A stretch of 10,034 bases of DNA from JACDAV01 sp036556145 (GCA_036556145.1 DATBKB010000090.1:1-10034); one strand, 5' to 3'. Positions 1-6,868 are shown, numbered from the stretch's first letter. Program-made: numbers and translations. The notes: generated from the letters alone by a model not told the origin.

Positions 1-2
1 CC

Positions 3-374
3 CCGATCGAGGTTCGATGGCGCCAGTTCCGGAACGCGCCTCGCCCGGTCGTGCGGGCGGTCCTGAGCAGCCTCGTCGTCGCGTCGATCGCGGGAGTGGC
101 CTACCTCGCTTACGACATCGCGATCGATCGCGGCGTGCGGCTCCCCGGCGGCGACCTGCGGCTCCTCGCGCTGACCGTCTACGTCCTCCTCGTGCTGGTC
201 GCGGGCACCGTCGCAACCTGGCTGCTCGTCCCGCAGCCGACCGGCTCCGGCACCCGCGCGGTCCGGAGCCCGTGGAGCGCGGCGCTCGGACTGCTCGCGG
301 CGGTGCCTGTCTGCTACCTGGTGCTGGTCGTGTTGCTCGAGGTCCTCAAGCCGCTCCTGGCTGCCCCGGACTAG
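3..374 (+). CDS. Small three-helix membrane protein, 5'-truncated, unknown function
   Basis: The frame is open from the left edge and stops at TAG 372-374, giving 123 visible residues. No ATG occurs in this frame before the first hydrophobic segment. A GTG at 51 could serve as an internal start, but the upstream codons read as plausible protein (a basic stretch, WRQFRNAPRP, typical of a cytoplasmic leader), so the true start probably lies outside the window. Three hydrophobic helices are visible at about residues 18-40, 53-76 and 92-115, joined by short loops with the basic stretch RGVRLPGGD and the segment VPQPTGSGTRAVRSPW. No catalytic or binding motif is recognisable. It is followed immediately by a hairpin, so it is likely the last gene of an upstream operon. 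I do not recognise the family; a small integral membrane protein is all the sequence supports. Confidence 0.7.
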   Translation, partial: PIEVRWRQFRNAPRPVVRAVLSSLVVASIAGVAYLAYDIAIDRGVRLPGGDLRLLALTVYVLLVLVAGTVATWLLVPQPTGSGTRAVRSPWSAALGLLAAVPVCYLVLVVLLEVLKPLLAAPD

Positions 375-394
375 CCCGGAAGTACCATTCCGGG
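375..394 (+). terminator. Perfect 7-bp hairpin directly after a stop codon
   Basis: Arms CCCGGAA (375-381) and TTCCGGG (388-394) flank a 6-nt loop and begin at the base after the TAG of the membrane-protein gene. The position suggests a transcription terminator or mRNA 3'-end stabiliser. No T-run follows, which is common in very GC-rich genomes but keeps confidence modest. The loop contains GTACCAT, a possible -10 hexamer for the next gene. Confidence 0.4.
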
Positions 395-421
395 GAGGCT
401 GGGTCCTCCCCGATCATCTGG

Positions 422-450
422 CCTCGGTGGGCGATCCTCGCCGACCGAGG
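422..450 (+). promoter_or_regulatory. Strong hairpin upstream of the small hypothetical gene, overlapping its ribosome binding site
   Basis: Outer arms CCTCGGT (422-428) and ACCGAGG (444-450), then a G:G mismatch, then inner arms GGCGA (430-434) and TCGCC (438-442) around a 3-nt loop. This makes 12 base pairs in 29 nt. The right arm covers the first half of GAGGGAG (447-453), the only Shine-Dalgarno-like string before the downstream gene, so folding could hide it. It may instead be a second terminator of the upstream operon; no T-run follows. The hairpin also argues against a start at GTG 427. Confidence 0.4.
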
Positions 451-465
451 GAGTTGACGCGCCGC

Positions 466-759
466 GTGACCAAGGAAGAGCACCACGTCGCGATGCCGCG
501 CCTGTACGGCGCGCCGCCGACCCGCCGTCCCGCCCCAGCCGCCAAGGAGGCGCCCCGGCCGTTCGACCCGGACGACCTCCCGGTGACGGCCGACCTGAGC
601 GACGACGAGCTGTCGTTCGTCGACTCGCTGCCCCCGGAGGCGTTCCTTCCGGGCGGCGGACTGATCCTGGGTGCGGACGGCCAGCCGGTCGCAGCCGAGG
701 ACGGACGCCGGCGCTGGTTCTCGCTGCGCGGGCTGCGCCGCCTGTTCGGGAGCTCGTAG
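466..759 (+). CDS. Small hypothetical protein with proline-rich N-terminus and basic C-terminal tail
   Basis: From GTG 466 the product is 97 aa; ATG 493 would give 88 aa. GTG 466 is preferred because GAGGGAG (447-453) lies 12 nt upstream, but both starts remain possible, as does TTG 454. The protein has a proline/alanine-rich start (RLYGAPPTRRPAPAAKEAPR), an acidic middle (FDPDDLP, LSDDELSFVDSLPPEAF), a glycine turn and a basic, amphipathic end (RRRWFSLRGLRRLFGSS). There is no signal peptide and no TM helix. The acidic middle and basic tail look like a partly disordered adaptor or membrane/nucleic-acid-associating peptide, but that is inference; no family is recognised. Amino-acid composition and GC3 agree with the neighbours, which supports it being a real gene. 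Confidence 0.6.
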   Translation: MTKEEHHVAMPRLYGAPPTRRPAPAAKEAPRPFDPDDLPVTADLSDDELSFVDSLPPEAFLPGGGLILGADGQPVAAEDGRRRWFSLRGLRRLFGSS

Positions 760-796
760 CTCACCTTCGCGGCCCAAACGGCTTTTCCCTCATATC

Positions 797-827
797 TGGA
801 CATCCTCGCCGAATCGTGGCCTAATAC
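797..827 (+). promoter_or_regulatory. Candidate promoter of the HTH-TOBE/mod operon
   Basis: This is the most AT-rich stretch of the left half of the window. TGGACA (797-802) matches five of six bases of a sigma70 -35 box; TAATAC (822-827) is a partial -10 match. The 19-bp spacer is longer than ideal. The -10 ends 6 nt before ATG 834 and no Shine-Dalgarno sequence is present, so the mRNA could be leaderless. Confidence 0.35.
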
Positions 828-833
828 CTCGCT

Positions 834-1244
834 ATGCCGAGGGATTCGGGAGGGTCGCTCCGCATCGGACAGGCGGCCGAGTTGCTCGGCGTCGGGATCG
901 ACACGCTCCACCGATGGGAGGCTGACGGGCGGCTCCGCACGGAGCGCTCGTCGGGCGGGCAGCGCCTCGTCCCGATCGCCGAGGTCAGCCGGCTGCTCGC
1001 CGAGCGCCGCCGCTCCGCTCCAACCCGGCCGATCGTGGCCCAGTCCGCCCGCAACCGGTTCGAGGGCATCGTCACGAGGGTCGAGCGAGATCGCGTCGCC
1101 GCGGTGGTCGAGGTGCTGGCCGGGCCGCACCGGCTCGTCAGCCTCATGACCGCCGAAGCGGTCGAGGAGCTCGGCCTCGAGGTCGGCCGCGAGGCGGTCT
1201 GTGTGGTCAAGGCGACCCAGGTCATCGTCGAGATTCCCCGCTAG
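834..1244 (+). CDS. HTH (MerR/excisionase-type) plus TOBE/Mop-domain protein, probable molybdate-responsive regulator
   Basis: A 136-residue protein with two domains. Residues 9-60 form a winged-helix HTH of the MerR/excisionase type (LRIGQAAELLGV, then IDTLHRWEADGRL and the wing SSGGQRLVPIAEV). Residues 71-135 form one TOBE/Mop domain, starting with the diagnostic SARNRFEGIV and ending VVKATQVIVEI. TOBE/Mop domains bind molybdate or tungstate, usually as oligomers, so the protein is likely a cytoplasmic oxyanion sensor that binds DNA, analogous in role but not in architecture to ModE, which has a different HTH and two Mop repeats. It lies 4 nt upstream of modA, so the three genes probably share a transcript and the product may autoregulate. 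The ATG has no Shine-Dalgarno sequence; see the upstream promoter. A pure molybdate-storage role (molbindin-like) is less likely because of the HTH. Confidence 0.88.
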   Translation: MPRDSGGSLRIGQAAELLGVGIDTLHRWEADGRLRTERSSGGQRLVPIAEVSRLLAERRRSAPTRPIVAQSARNRFEGIVTRVERDRVAAVVEVLAGPHRLVSLMTAEAVEELGLEVGREAVCVVKATQVIVEIPR

Positions 1245-1248
1245 GCCG

Positions 1249-2049
1249 ATGCGCCGACCGGTCGCGCTGCTCGCCGCGATCCTGCTGACGGTCTCCGCCG
1301 GCGGCTGCGCGTCGATGGGCGGCTCCAGCGCCGCGCCCACCGAGGTCACGGTATTCGCCGCGGCGTCGTTGCGGGACGCGCTCGGTGCGGCGGCGAGCGC
1401 CTATCGCGAGAATGCGCCAGGAGTCACGCTCACCCTCTCGTTCGATGCCTCCAGCGCGCTCCGGACGCAGATCGAGCAGGGCGCGCCGGCCGATGTCTTC
1501 GCGTCGGCGGACATGTCGAACCCAACCGCGCTCGCCGACACGGGTCTGACCCGCGGCCCGGTCGTCCCCTTCGCCGCCAACCATCTCGCGATCGTCGTTC
1601 CGGCGGCCAACCCGGCATCGATCCGCGACCCGCGCGACCTCGCTCGCGACGGCGTCCGGGTCGTCGGCGCGGGCGAGGCGGTGCCCATCAGCCGCTACGT
1701 CGAGGCGTGTCTCGTGAAGCTCGAGGACGTGGCGGGCTACCCGGCCGGCTACGCCGCCGCCGTCCAGGCGAACGTCGTGTCCCGCGAGGACAACGTCCGG
1801 GCCGCGCTCGCGAAGGTCGAGCTCGGCGAGGCGGACGCCGCGTTCGTCTACGCCACCGACGCCGTCGCGTCCGATGCCGTCGACACGATCGCGATCCCGG
1901 CCGAGGCAAACGTCGAGGCGACGTACGGTGCGGTGGTCGTCGGAGCGACGCGCCATCCTGCCGAGGCCGCCGCGCTCGTCGAGTGGCTCGCCGGCGATCG
2001 CGGTGCGGCGGTCCTCGCACGTTTCGGCTTCGAGCCGCCGGCGAGATGA
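1249..2049 (+). CDS. modA: Molybdate ABC transporter substrate-binding lipoprotein ModA
   Basis: A 266-residue periplasmic-binding-protein-like lipoprotein that would capture molybdate (or tungstate) outside the membrane and deliver it to ModB. The ATG at 1249 is chosen because it follows the previous stop by 4 nt and begins a lipoprotein signal peptide: MRRPVALLAAILL, then an imperfect lipobox SAGGC with the acylated Cys at residue 20. Family features visible: VTVFAAASLRDAL after the linker, LSFDASSALRTQIEQGAPADVFASAD, NHLAIVVP, VPISRYVEACL and the C-terminal GEADAAFVYATDA. These match the oxyanion-binding strands of the ModA family, although the usual VPxGxY turn reads VPISRY here. The stop overlaps the modB start (ATGA), giving translational coupling. 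Sulfate- or tungstate-specific relatives cannot be excluded; the adjacent TOBE protein favours molybdate/tungstate. Confidence 0.93.
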   Translation: MRRPVALLAAILLTVSAGGCASMGGSSAAPTEVTVFAAASLRDALGAAASAYRENAPGVTLTLSFDASSALRTQIEQGAPADVFASADMSNPTALADTGLTRGPVVPFAANHLAIVVPAANPASIRDPRDLARDGVRVVGAGEAVPISRYVEACLVKLEDVAGYPAGYAAAVQANVVSREDNVRAALAKVELGEADAAFVYATDAVASDAVDTIAIPAEANVEATYGAVVVGATRHPAEAAALVEWLAGDRGAAVLARFGFEPPAR

Positions 2050-2858
2050 GCGGGACGCGTCGCGCCCCGGCGGCGGTCGCCGCCGGGGCGCTGCTCTGCC
2101 TCTTCCTCGGCCTGCCGGTGCTGGCGCTCCTCGCGCGAGCAGCGGCGGACCCGGCTCCGGGGACGGCCGGCGGCGCGGCCGTGATCGATGCCCTGGCGTT
2201 GAGCCTCGTCACGACGCTCGCGAGCCTCGCCCTCGCGGTCATCCTCGGACTGCCGCTGGCCTTGCTCCTCGCCCGCCGCCGGCCGCGCGGCGCCGCGATC
2301 CTCGACGCCCTCGTCGACCTGCCGATCGTGCTTCCGCCCGCCGTCGCGGGCCTGGCGCTGTTGCTCGTCTTCGGCCGGCGCGGCTGGCTCGGCGAGCCGC
2401 TCGAGGCGATCGGCGTGTCGATCCCGTTCACGACGCTCGCGGTGGTCCTCGCCCAGACGTTCGTCGCCGCGCCGTTCTTCGTCCGCTCCGCGCGGGCCGG
2501 CTTCGCCGCCGTCGACCGGGATCTCGAGGACGCCGCGCGGGTCGACGGCGCCGGGGAGCGCGCGGTGTTCCGCCACGTCACCGTCCCGCTTGCCGCCCCG
2601 GCCCTGGCCGCCGGCCTCGTCATGACGTGGGCGCGGGCACTCGGCGAGTTCGGCGCGACGATCATGTTTGCGGGCAACGTCACCGGGCGGACCCAGACGC
2701 TGCCACTGGTCGTCTACGCCGAGTTCCAGGCCGGCGACCTGGACGCCGCGGTTGCCGCCGCGGCGATCCTCGTCCTCGCCGCGCTCGGGGTGCTCCTCGC
2801 AGTCCGCGGGTTCGGCTGGCGGCGGGCCCTCGACGTCCGCTCGATCCAGCCCGTGTAG
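2046..2858 (+). CDS. modB: Molybdate ABC transporter permease ModB
   Basis: A 270-residue integral membrane permease that would form the translocation pore as a homodimer. Starts at ATG 2046 within the modA stop (ATGA overlap). Hydrophobic helices are visible at about residues 8-31, 46-76, 90-110, 126-147, 183-209 and 234-253. The cytoplasmic EAA loop, which docks to the ATPase, reads EDAARVDGAG at 161-170 followed by VPLAAPALAAG; the family signature ARALGEFGATIMFAGN lies at 197-211. Other hallmarks are LPIVLPPAVAGLALL and TLPLVVYAEF. Length is slightly above the usual ModB of about 225-230 because of a longer N-terminus and C-tail. The permease looks intact, but no ATP-binding ModC follows: a tRNA and an unrelated kinase come next. 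It must therefore use an ATPase encoded elsewhere. Confidence 0.93.
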   Translation: MSGTRRAPAAVAAGALLCLFLGLPVLALLARAAADPAPGTAGGAAVIDALALSLVTTLASLALAVILGLPLALLLARRRPRGAAILDALVDLPIVLPPAVAGLALLLVFGRRGWLGEPLEAIGVSIPFTTLAVVLAQTFVAAPFFVRSARAGFAAVDRDLEDAARVDGAGERAVFRHVTVPLAAPALAAGLVMTWARALGEFGATIMFAGNVTGRTQTLPLVVYAEFQAGDLDAAVAAAAILVLAALGVLLAVRGFGWRRALDVRSIQPV

Positions 2859-2875
2859 GATCGGGGGCCCCCGGC

Positions 2876-2951
2876 GGGGGAGTAGCTCAGCGGTGAGAGC
2901 AGCCGTCTTATACACGGCCGGCCGGTGGTTCGAATCCACCCTCCCCCACCA
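2876..2951 (+). tRNA. tRNA-Ile (anticodon UAU, reads AUA), CCA encoded
   Basis: A complete cloverleaf can be folded by eye. Acceptor GGGGGAG (2876-2882) pairs with CTCCCCC (2941-2947); D stem GCTC/GAGC (2885-2888/2897-2900) with loop AGCGGTGA; anticodon stem GCCGT/ACGGC (2902-2906/2914-2918); loop CTTATAC with T33, anticodon TAT at 2909-2911 and A37; 5-nt variable loop; T stem GGTGG/CCACC with loop TTCGAAT; discriminator A 2948 and genomic CCA 2949-2951. All stems are perfectly paired, so it is not a decayed copy. Anticodon UAU reads the isoleucine codon AUA. It starts 17 nt after the modB stop; TAGGAT at 2856-2861, overlapping that stop, is a possible -10 box, and GGGGGCCCCC (2863-2872) lies just before the 5' end. 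Confidence 0.93.
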
Positions 2952-2990
2952 CCTCCCCACCTCGACCACCCCGACCATTGGCGGGCCCCG

Positions 2991-3025
2991 GCGTCGCGCT
3001 TTGCGCCATCGACGCCCTCCGGAGG
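2991..3025 (+). other. Hairpin and palindrome downstream of the tRNA
   Basis: GCGTCGCGC (2991-2999) pairs with GCG (3003-3005) and CGACGC (3010-3015) around a TTT loop, with a 4-nt bulge. It is followed at once by the 10-bp palindrome CCTCCGGAGG (3016-3025). Either may help end the tRNA transcript or act as a protein-binding site for the kinase promoter. No T-run is present, so a terminator call is weak. Confidence 0.25.
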
Positions 3026-3029
3026 TGCC

Positions 3030-3086
3030 GTACAGTTCCGCCTGACGTCGACCTCCACGGCGTCTGAGCGACGTACGGGCCCGTCC
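3030..3086 (+). promoter_or_regulatory. Candidate promoter region of the hybrid kinase gene
   Basis: Two -10-like hexamers are visible: TACAGT (3031-3036), which would give a leader of roughly 45 nt, and TACGGG (3074-3079), which lies exactly 7 nt before ATG 3087 and would give a leaderless mRNA. ACGGGCCCGT (3075-3084) is a perfect 10-bp palindrome overlapping the second. No Shine-Dalgarno sequence precedes the ATG. No convincing -35 box was found. Confidence 0.25.
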
Positions 3087-5801
3087 ATGCAAGAACTCGC
3101 CCTCCTCGCCGAGCTCCTCTTCCTGGTCCTGTTCGTGGCGACCCTCGCCTCGTGGGTCCGCCAGCGGGATCCGATCAGCCGCGACCTGACGGTGATCTTC
3201 GCCGGGCTCGGGCTGCTCTTCGTCACGACCCTGTGGCAGCGCCTCACAGGAAGCGCGGCCCCGGTCGCGATCACCCAGGCCGTCAGCGTCCTGTTCCTCG
3301 TCGTCCAGCCCGTCGCCACGCTCCACCTCGTGTCGCTCGTGCGGCACGTCCCCCGGCCCCTCATCGTCATCGCCGCGATCGCGATGGCCGCGCTCGGCGT
3401 CCCCGCGATCTACCTGGGCACGTCGCTCCCGCCCGGCGTCGGGCTCGCGGCGATCGTCGCGTTCGCCGCAATCGAGCTGATCGCGGCCGCGTTCCTGCTC
3501 CTCGAGGCGCAACGGCGCCGCGGTCCGGGCGCGATCCGGCTCCTCGTCGCGGCGTTCGGTACGACGTCGCTCGGTCTCGCGTTCCTGGCCCTGCTCGTCG
3601 GATCCGCGACGGGGCAGGGGAGCGGCGGCGCCTCGGGCGGCGGCGCGGCCTCGCAGGTCGCCGTGTTCCTGGCCGTGGGCGCGGGCGTGGCCTACGTGGT
3701 GGCGTTCCTGCCGCCTCTCCGGCTCCGCCGGTTCTGGCAGTCCGGGCCGAGCCTCGCCTACAGCCGCCGGCTGCTCGCGCGTCCCGACGCCCCGGTCGCC
3801 GAGATCTGGCGCGACTTCGCCGGGCTCGGCGCGACCGTGACCGGTTCGGGCGCGGTCGTCCTGACCGCCGAGGGCGGGCGCGATGTCCGCGCCGCGGCCG
3901 CATCGAGCGCGACGGCGCGGCTCGTCGGCGAGACGTTCCCGGTTGCCGAATTCGAGGCGCTCCTCGAGCGGACCCGCGGGCCGGTCGAGCAACGGATCGA
4001 GACCGGTGGCCCGCTCGCCGCTCGGCTCGCTGCCGCAACCGGCGCCCGGTTCGTGTCGGTCGTTCCAGTTTCGGCCTCGCAACCGACCGCGCTCGTTCTG
4101 CTCTCCCCGTATCGAAGCCTGTTCCACAGCTCCGACCACGAGGTCCTGGCCGCGCTCGGTGCCCAGACGGCGATCGTCGCCGAGCGGCGGGCGATCGTCG
4201 CGGAACGCGAGCAGCTCGCCGACCGGCTCGCCGCGACCGTCGAATCGCTCCGCACCGCGAGCAACGCGAAGAGCGACTTCCTCGCCTCGATGAGCCACGA
4301 GCTGCGGACGCCGCTCAGCGCGATCCTCGGCTTCAGCGAGCTCATGCGCCAGGAGGAGGTCCGCGACGAGAACGTCGTCGTGCCGCTCGAGTGGGTGCAG
4401 CACATCCACCGCGGCGGCGAGCACCTCCTGACGGTCATCAACGACGTGCTCGACCTCGCGAAGGTCGAGGCCGGCCGCCTCGAGCTGCGGCCGGAGCGCC
4501 TCGATCTCGGGCAGGCCGTCGCCGAGACCCTCAACGGGATCCGGCCACTCGCCGAGCGGAAGCGACTCCGGCTCGAGTCCGACATCCCGCACGTCGAGGT
4601 CGATGCGGACCGCGGCCGCCTCCGGCAGATCCTCTACAACCTCCTCTCGAACGCGATCAAGTACACGCCGGCGGAGGGCACGGTCCGGGTCGAGGCAACC
4701 CCGACGCCGAGCGAGGTCCGGCTGTCGGTTGTCGACACGGGCGTCGGCATCTCGCCCGAGGACCAGGCGCTCGTCTTCGAGGAGTTCCGCCAGGTCGGCG
4801 ACCCGCGCGAGCGACAGGAAGGGACGGGCCTCGGCCTCGCCCTGACCCGCCGCCTCGTCGAAGCGCACGGCGGTCGCATCGAGCTCGAGAGCGAGCGAGG
4901 GCGGGGCAGCCGGTTCACCGTCGTGCTGCCCGGTGTCGCCACGCCGGCGGTCGGGGCGGCGGGAGCGCCAGCGACGGCGCCGCCGTCGCGCGAGGGCTCG
5001 ACGTCGCGCCCATCGCTCCGGCCCACGCCGGGCCTCGAGGTCCTCGTCATCGAGGACGACCCGAGCACGGTGCGTCTTCTCCGCGAATACCTCGAGCCCG
5101 CCGGCTACGTCGTCGTGACGGCCGCGACCGGCGAGTCGGGCCTCAGCCGTGCCCGCGAGCGCCGTCCGGCCGCGATCGTCCTCGACGTGCTCCTGCCGGG
5201 CATCGACGGCTGGGAGGTGCTCCGACGGCTCAAGGGCGACCCGGAGCTGCGCGACGTGCCGGTGGTCATCGTGACGGTGGTCGACGAGCGCGAGCTCGGC
5301 CTCGCGCTGGGCGCCCTCGACTACCTCGTCAAGCCGATCGAGCCGGACGCACTCATCGGCTGCCTCGCCCGATACACCCTCACGACGAAGGTCCGCGAGC
5401 GAGCGGTGCGGATCCTCGCGGTCGACGACGAGCCCGGCGGCCGCGCGCTCATCCGCGCGGCACTCGAACCGGAAGGCTTCGAGGTCGTCGACGCGGCGAG
5501 CGGGCCGGAGGCCCTCGACCTGGTCCGCGGCGACTCGATCGACCTCGTCGTCTGCGACCTCGCGATGCCGGGCATGGACGGCTTCGAGGTCATCGCCGCG
5601 CTCAAGCGCGACCCGAGCACCGCCGAGGTGCCGATCGTCGTCTGCACGGGCCGCGATCTGTCGCCGAGCGACAAGGAGCGCCTCAACGGCCAGATCGTCG
5701 GCATCGTGACGAAGGGCGCCGACGCGCGCGAGGGCCTGCGCGGTTGGCTCGCCCGCGCGGTGCCGGCGGGCGGCGCAGCGGGGCCGAGCGCGGGTGGGTG
5801 A
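3087..5801 (+). CDS. 7TM hybrid sensor histidine kinase with two receiver domains
   Basis: 904 residues from ATG 3087, the first Met before the first TM helix; a longer frame reaching back into the tRNA is not credible. Order: seven hydrophobic helices (about 3-24, 33-50, 64-85, 91-111, 119-140, 150-172, 190-212); a GAF-like region (about 235-365); a coiled linker (AERRAIVAEREQLADRL, 366-382); HisKA with FLASMSHELRTPL, phospho-acceptor His404; HATPase with N box LYNLLSNAIKYTP (517-528), G1 VVDTGVGIS (548-556), F box FEEFRQV and G2 GTGLGLAL; a proline/alanine linker (617-649); receiver 1 with EDD 656-658, Asp700 and Lys749; receiver 2 with DDE 780-782, Asp824, Thr854 and Lys876. All catalytic residues are present. 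It should autophosphorylate at the inner membrane and pass phosphate to receivers in cis and to the overlapping response regulator. No HPt domain is seen. The 7TM sensor's ligand is unknown. Confidence 0.93.
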   Translation: MQELALLAELLFLVLFVATLASWVRQRDPISRDLTVIFAGLGLLFVTTLWQRLTGSAAPVAITQAVSVLFLVVQPVATLHLVSLVRHVPRPLIVIAAIAMAALGVPAIYLGTSLPPGVGLAAIVAFAAIELIAAAFLLLEAQRRRGPGAIRLLVAAFGTTSLGLAFLALLVGSATGQGSGGASGGGAASQVAVFLAVGAGVAYVVAFLPPLRLRRFWQSGPSLAYSRRLLARPDAPVAEIWRDFAGLGATVTGSGAVVLTAEGGRDVRAAAASSATARLVGETFPVAEFEALLERTRGPVEQRIETGGPLAARLAAATGARFVSVVPVSASQPTALVLLSPYRSLFHSSDHEVLAALGAQTAIVAERRAIVAEREQLADRLAATVESLRTASNAKSDFLASMSHELRTPLSAILGFSELMRQEEVRDENVVVPLEWVQHIHRGGEHLLTVINDVLDLAKVEAGRLELRPERLDLGQAVAETLNGIRPLAERKRLRLESDIPHVEVDADRGRLRQILYNLLSNAIKYTPAEGTVRVEATPTPSEVRLSVVDTGVGISPEDQALVFEEFRQVGDPRERQEGTGLGLALTRRLVEAHGGRIELESERGRGSRFTVVLPGVATPAVGAAGAPATAPPSREGSTSRPSLRPTPGLEVLVIEDDPSTVRLLREYLEPAGYVVVTAATGESGLSRARERRPAAIVLDVLLPGIDGWEVLRRLKGDPELRDVPVVIVTVVDERELGLALGALDYLVKPIEPDALIGCLARYTLTTKVRERAVRILAVDDEPGGRALIRAALEPEGFEVVDAASGPEALDLVRGDSIDLVVCDLAMPGMDGFEVIAALKRDPSTAEVPIVVCTGRDLSPSDKERLNGQIVGIVTKGADAREGLRGWLARAVPAGGAAGPSAGG

Positions 5802-6228
5802 GACGGGCGCGCCGCCCGTCTTCCTCGTCGTCGAGGACGAGGCACCGAACCGGGCGCTGTTGCGGGCCGTCCTCGGGCGCTCGACCGACCAGCGCGTCCG
5901 CGACGCGGTCCTCCTCGAGGCGCCGGATCTCCTGACCGCGCGTCGCGTCCTCGCCGAGGCTCCGGTGACGCTTCTCCTGCTCGATGTCCGGCTCCCCGAC
6001 GGCAACGGCCTGACCCTCGCCCGTGAGCTCCACGAGCGGCCGCCCGGCCGGCGCCCGAAAGTGCTCGTGCTGAGCGCCAGCGTCCTGCCGAGCGAGCGCG
6101 ACGCGGCGCTTCGAGCCGGCGCGGACGCATTCCTCGGCAAGCCCTATCGCCCGAGCGACCTCATCGACGCGATCCGCGCGCTCCTCGATGCGCCGGCTCC
6201 GGGCGACGAGCGCCGGCGCGACGCCTAG
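5794..6228 (+). CDS. Stand-alone receiver-domain response regulator
   Basis: 144 residues, one receiver domain and no output domain. Acidic pocket Glu14/Asp15 (VVEDE), phospho-acceptor Asp64 (LLLLDVRLPDGNGL), Ser94 at the conserved Thr/Ser position (LVLSAS) and Lys116 (LGKPYRP) are all present, so it should accept phosphate. The N-terminus APPVFLVVEDEAPNR is a usual beta-1 strand. GTG 5794 is the start that overlaps the kinase stop by 8 nt, indicating translational coupling and a shared operon. With no DNA-binding or enzymatic part, it probably acts by protein-protein contact, as a phosphate shuttle or sink for the kinase (CheY/Spo0F-like). Its stop shares a CTAG with the convergent TetR gene's stop. 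Confidence 0.9.
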   Translation: MGETGAPPVFLVVEDEAPNRALLRAVLGRSTDQRVRDAVLLEAPDLLTARRVLAEAPVTLLLLDVRLPDGNGLTLARELHERPPGRRPKVLVLSASVLPSERDAALRAGADAFLGKPYRPSDLIDAIRALLDAPAPGDERRRDA

Positions 6229-6863
6229 CGCGGGGCCTGGGTGTTCTGGGCGGCGCTCTTCGCCGCGGCGACGAGCACGTCGGCTGCCTCGGCGTCGGTC
6301 AGGCCCGGCCCGCGCGCCAGCGTCGACCACGTCGAGACGTCGAGGGCGTGGGCGATGAGCCCCGCGAGGTGGCGACGGCCCTCGGGGCCGAAGGTGGGCC
6401 AGCCCTCCGAGAGCGCGGCGGGTAACGCGGCGAGCGAATCGGTCAACGGCCGAAGTGCGCGCCCGATGGCGGGGATCTCGCTGTGCGCGCGGATGAGCGC
6501 GGCGATCGGCGGATCAGTGGCGCGGTACCACGCGTAGAGCGCTCGCAGCGCGGTGCGCAACCGCTCGGGTGGCTGCCGCTCGGCGAACCACGCCCGCATG
6601 TCGGGCAGCGGAGCCGTCTCGAGGACCGTCGCGACGCCGGCGTCGAGCAACGCGGCCTCGTCGGGGAAGTGGCGGTACACCGTCAGGCGCTCGACCCCGG
6701 CCCGTGCCGCGATCGCGCTGATCGTTGCTCGCGCCGGCCCCACGTCGCCGTAGATCGCGAGCGCCGCCCGCACGATCCGACGCCGCGTCTCGGCCTGGTG
6801 CTCGGCGCGCTTGCGAAGCCGGTAGCGCCGGGTTTGTCGCGGCGGTGCGGCGAGCGCGCTCAT
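6225..6863 (-). CDS. TetR/AcrR-family transcriptional regulator
   Basis: 212 residues. A basic N-terminus (RRYRLRKRAEHQAETRRRIVRAAL) leads into the TetR HTH at about 24-70, with the recognition part ATISAIAARAGVERLTVYRHFPDEAALL (47-73) ending in the family's VYRHF. The rest is a helical ligand-binding and dimerisation domain without a recognisable ligand signature. Start ATG 6861-6863 gives the complete HTH; no Shine-Dalgarno sequence precedes it, and a TACGAT hexamer (6871-6876, minus strand) stands 7 nt upstream, suggesting a leaderless mRNA. The gene is divergent from the UdgX-like gene with a 125-bp gap carrying a nested palindrome that may be its operator. It is convergent with the receiver gene, the two stop codons sharing the tetranucleotide CTAG (6225-6228), so no room for a separate terminator exists. 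Ligand and regulon are unknown. Confidence 0.92.
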   Translation of the reverse strand: MSALAAPPRQTRRYRLRKRAEHQAETRRRIVRAALAIYGDVGPARATISAIAARAGVERLTVYRHFPDEAALLDAGVATVLETAPLPDMRAWFAERQPPERLRTALRALYAWYRATDPPIAALIRAHSEIPAIGRALRPLTDSLAALPAALSEGWPTFGPEGRRHLAGLIAHALDVSTWSTLARGPGLTDAEAADVLVAAAKSAAQNTQAPR

Positions 6864-6868
6864 TTCGG

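Noticed and set aside
1923..1929. GTACGGT inside modA, identical to the udgX -10 candidate
   Set aside because: It lies within a conserved coding region with no start nearby; it shows that the heptamer also arises by chance.
2863..2872. GGGGGCCCCC palindrome as a modB terminator
   Set aside because: It has no loop and abuts the tRNA 5' end; read-through into the tRNA or a tRNA leader is as likely.
2925..3086. A kinase start upstream at GTG 2925
   Set aside because: It would begin inside the tRNA and add a proline-rich stretch with no family support; ATG 3087 starts just before the first TM helix.
3152..5935. A 927-codon plus-strand frame inside the kinase gene
   Set aside because: It overlaps the kinase in another frame and translates to Arg/Pro/Ala-rich low-complexity sequence; the kinase frame has every expected motif.
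1848..6140. A 1430-codon open frame on the minus strand spanning modB, the tRNA and the kinase genes
   Set aside because: It runs antisense to clear protein families and through a tRNA; its translation is low-complexity Arg/Glu/Asp-rich with no domain. Long antisense frames are expected in such GC-rich DNA.
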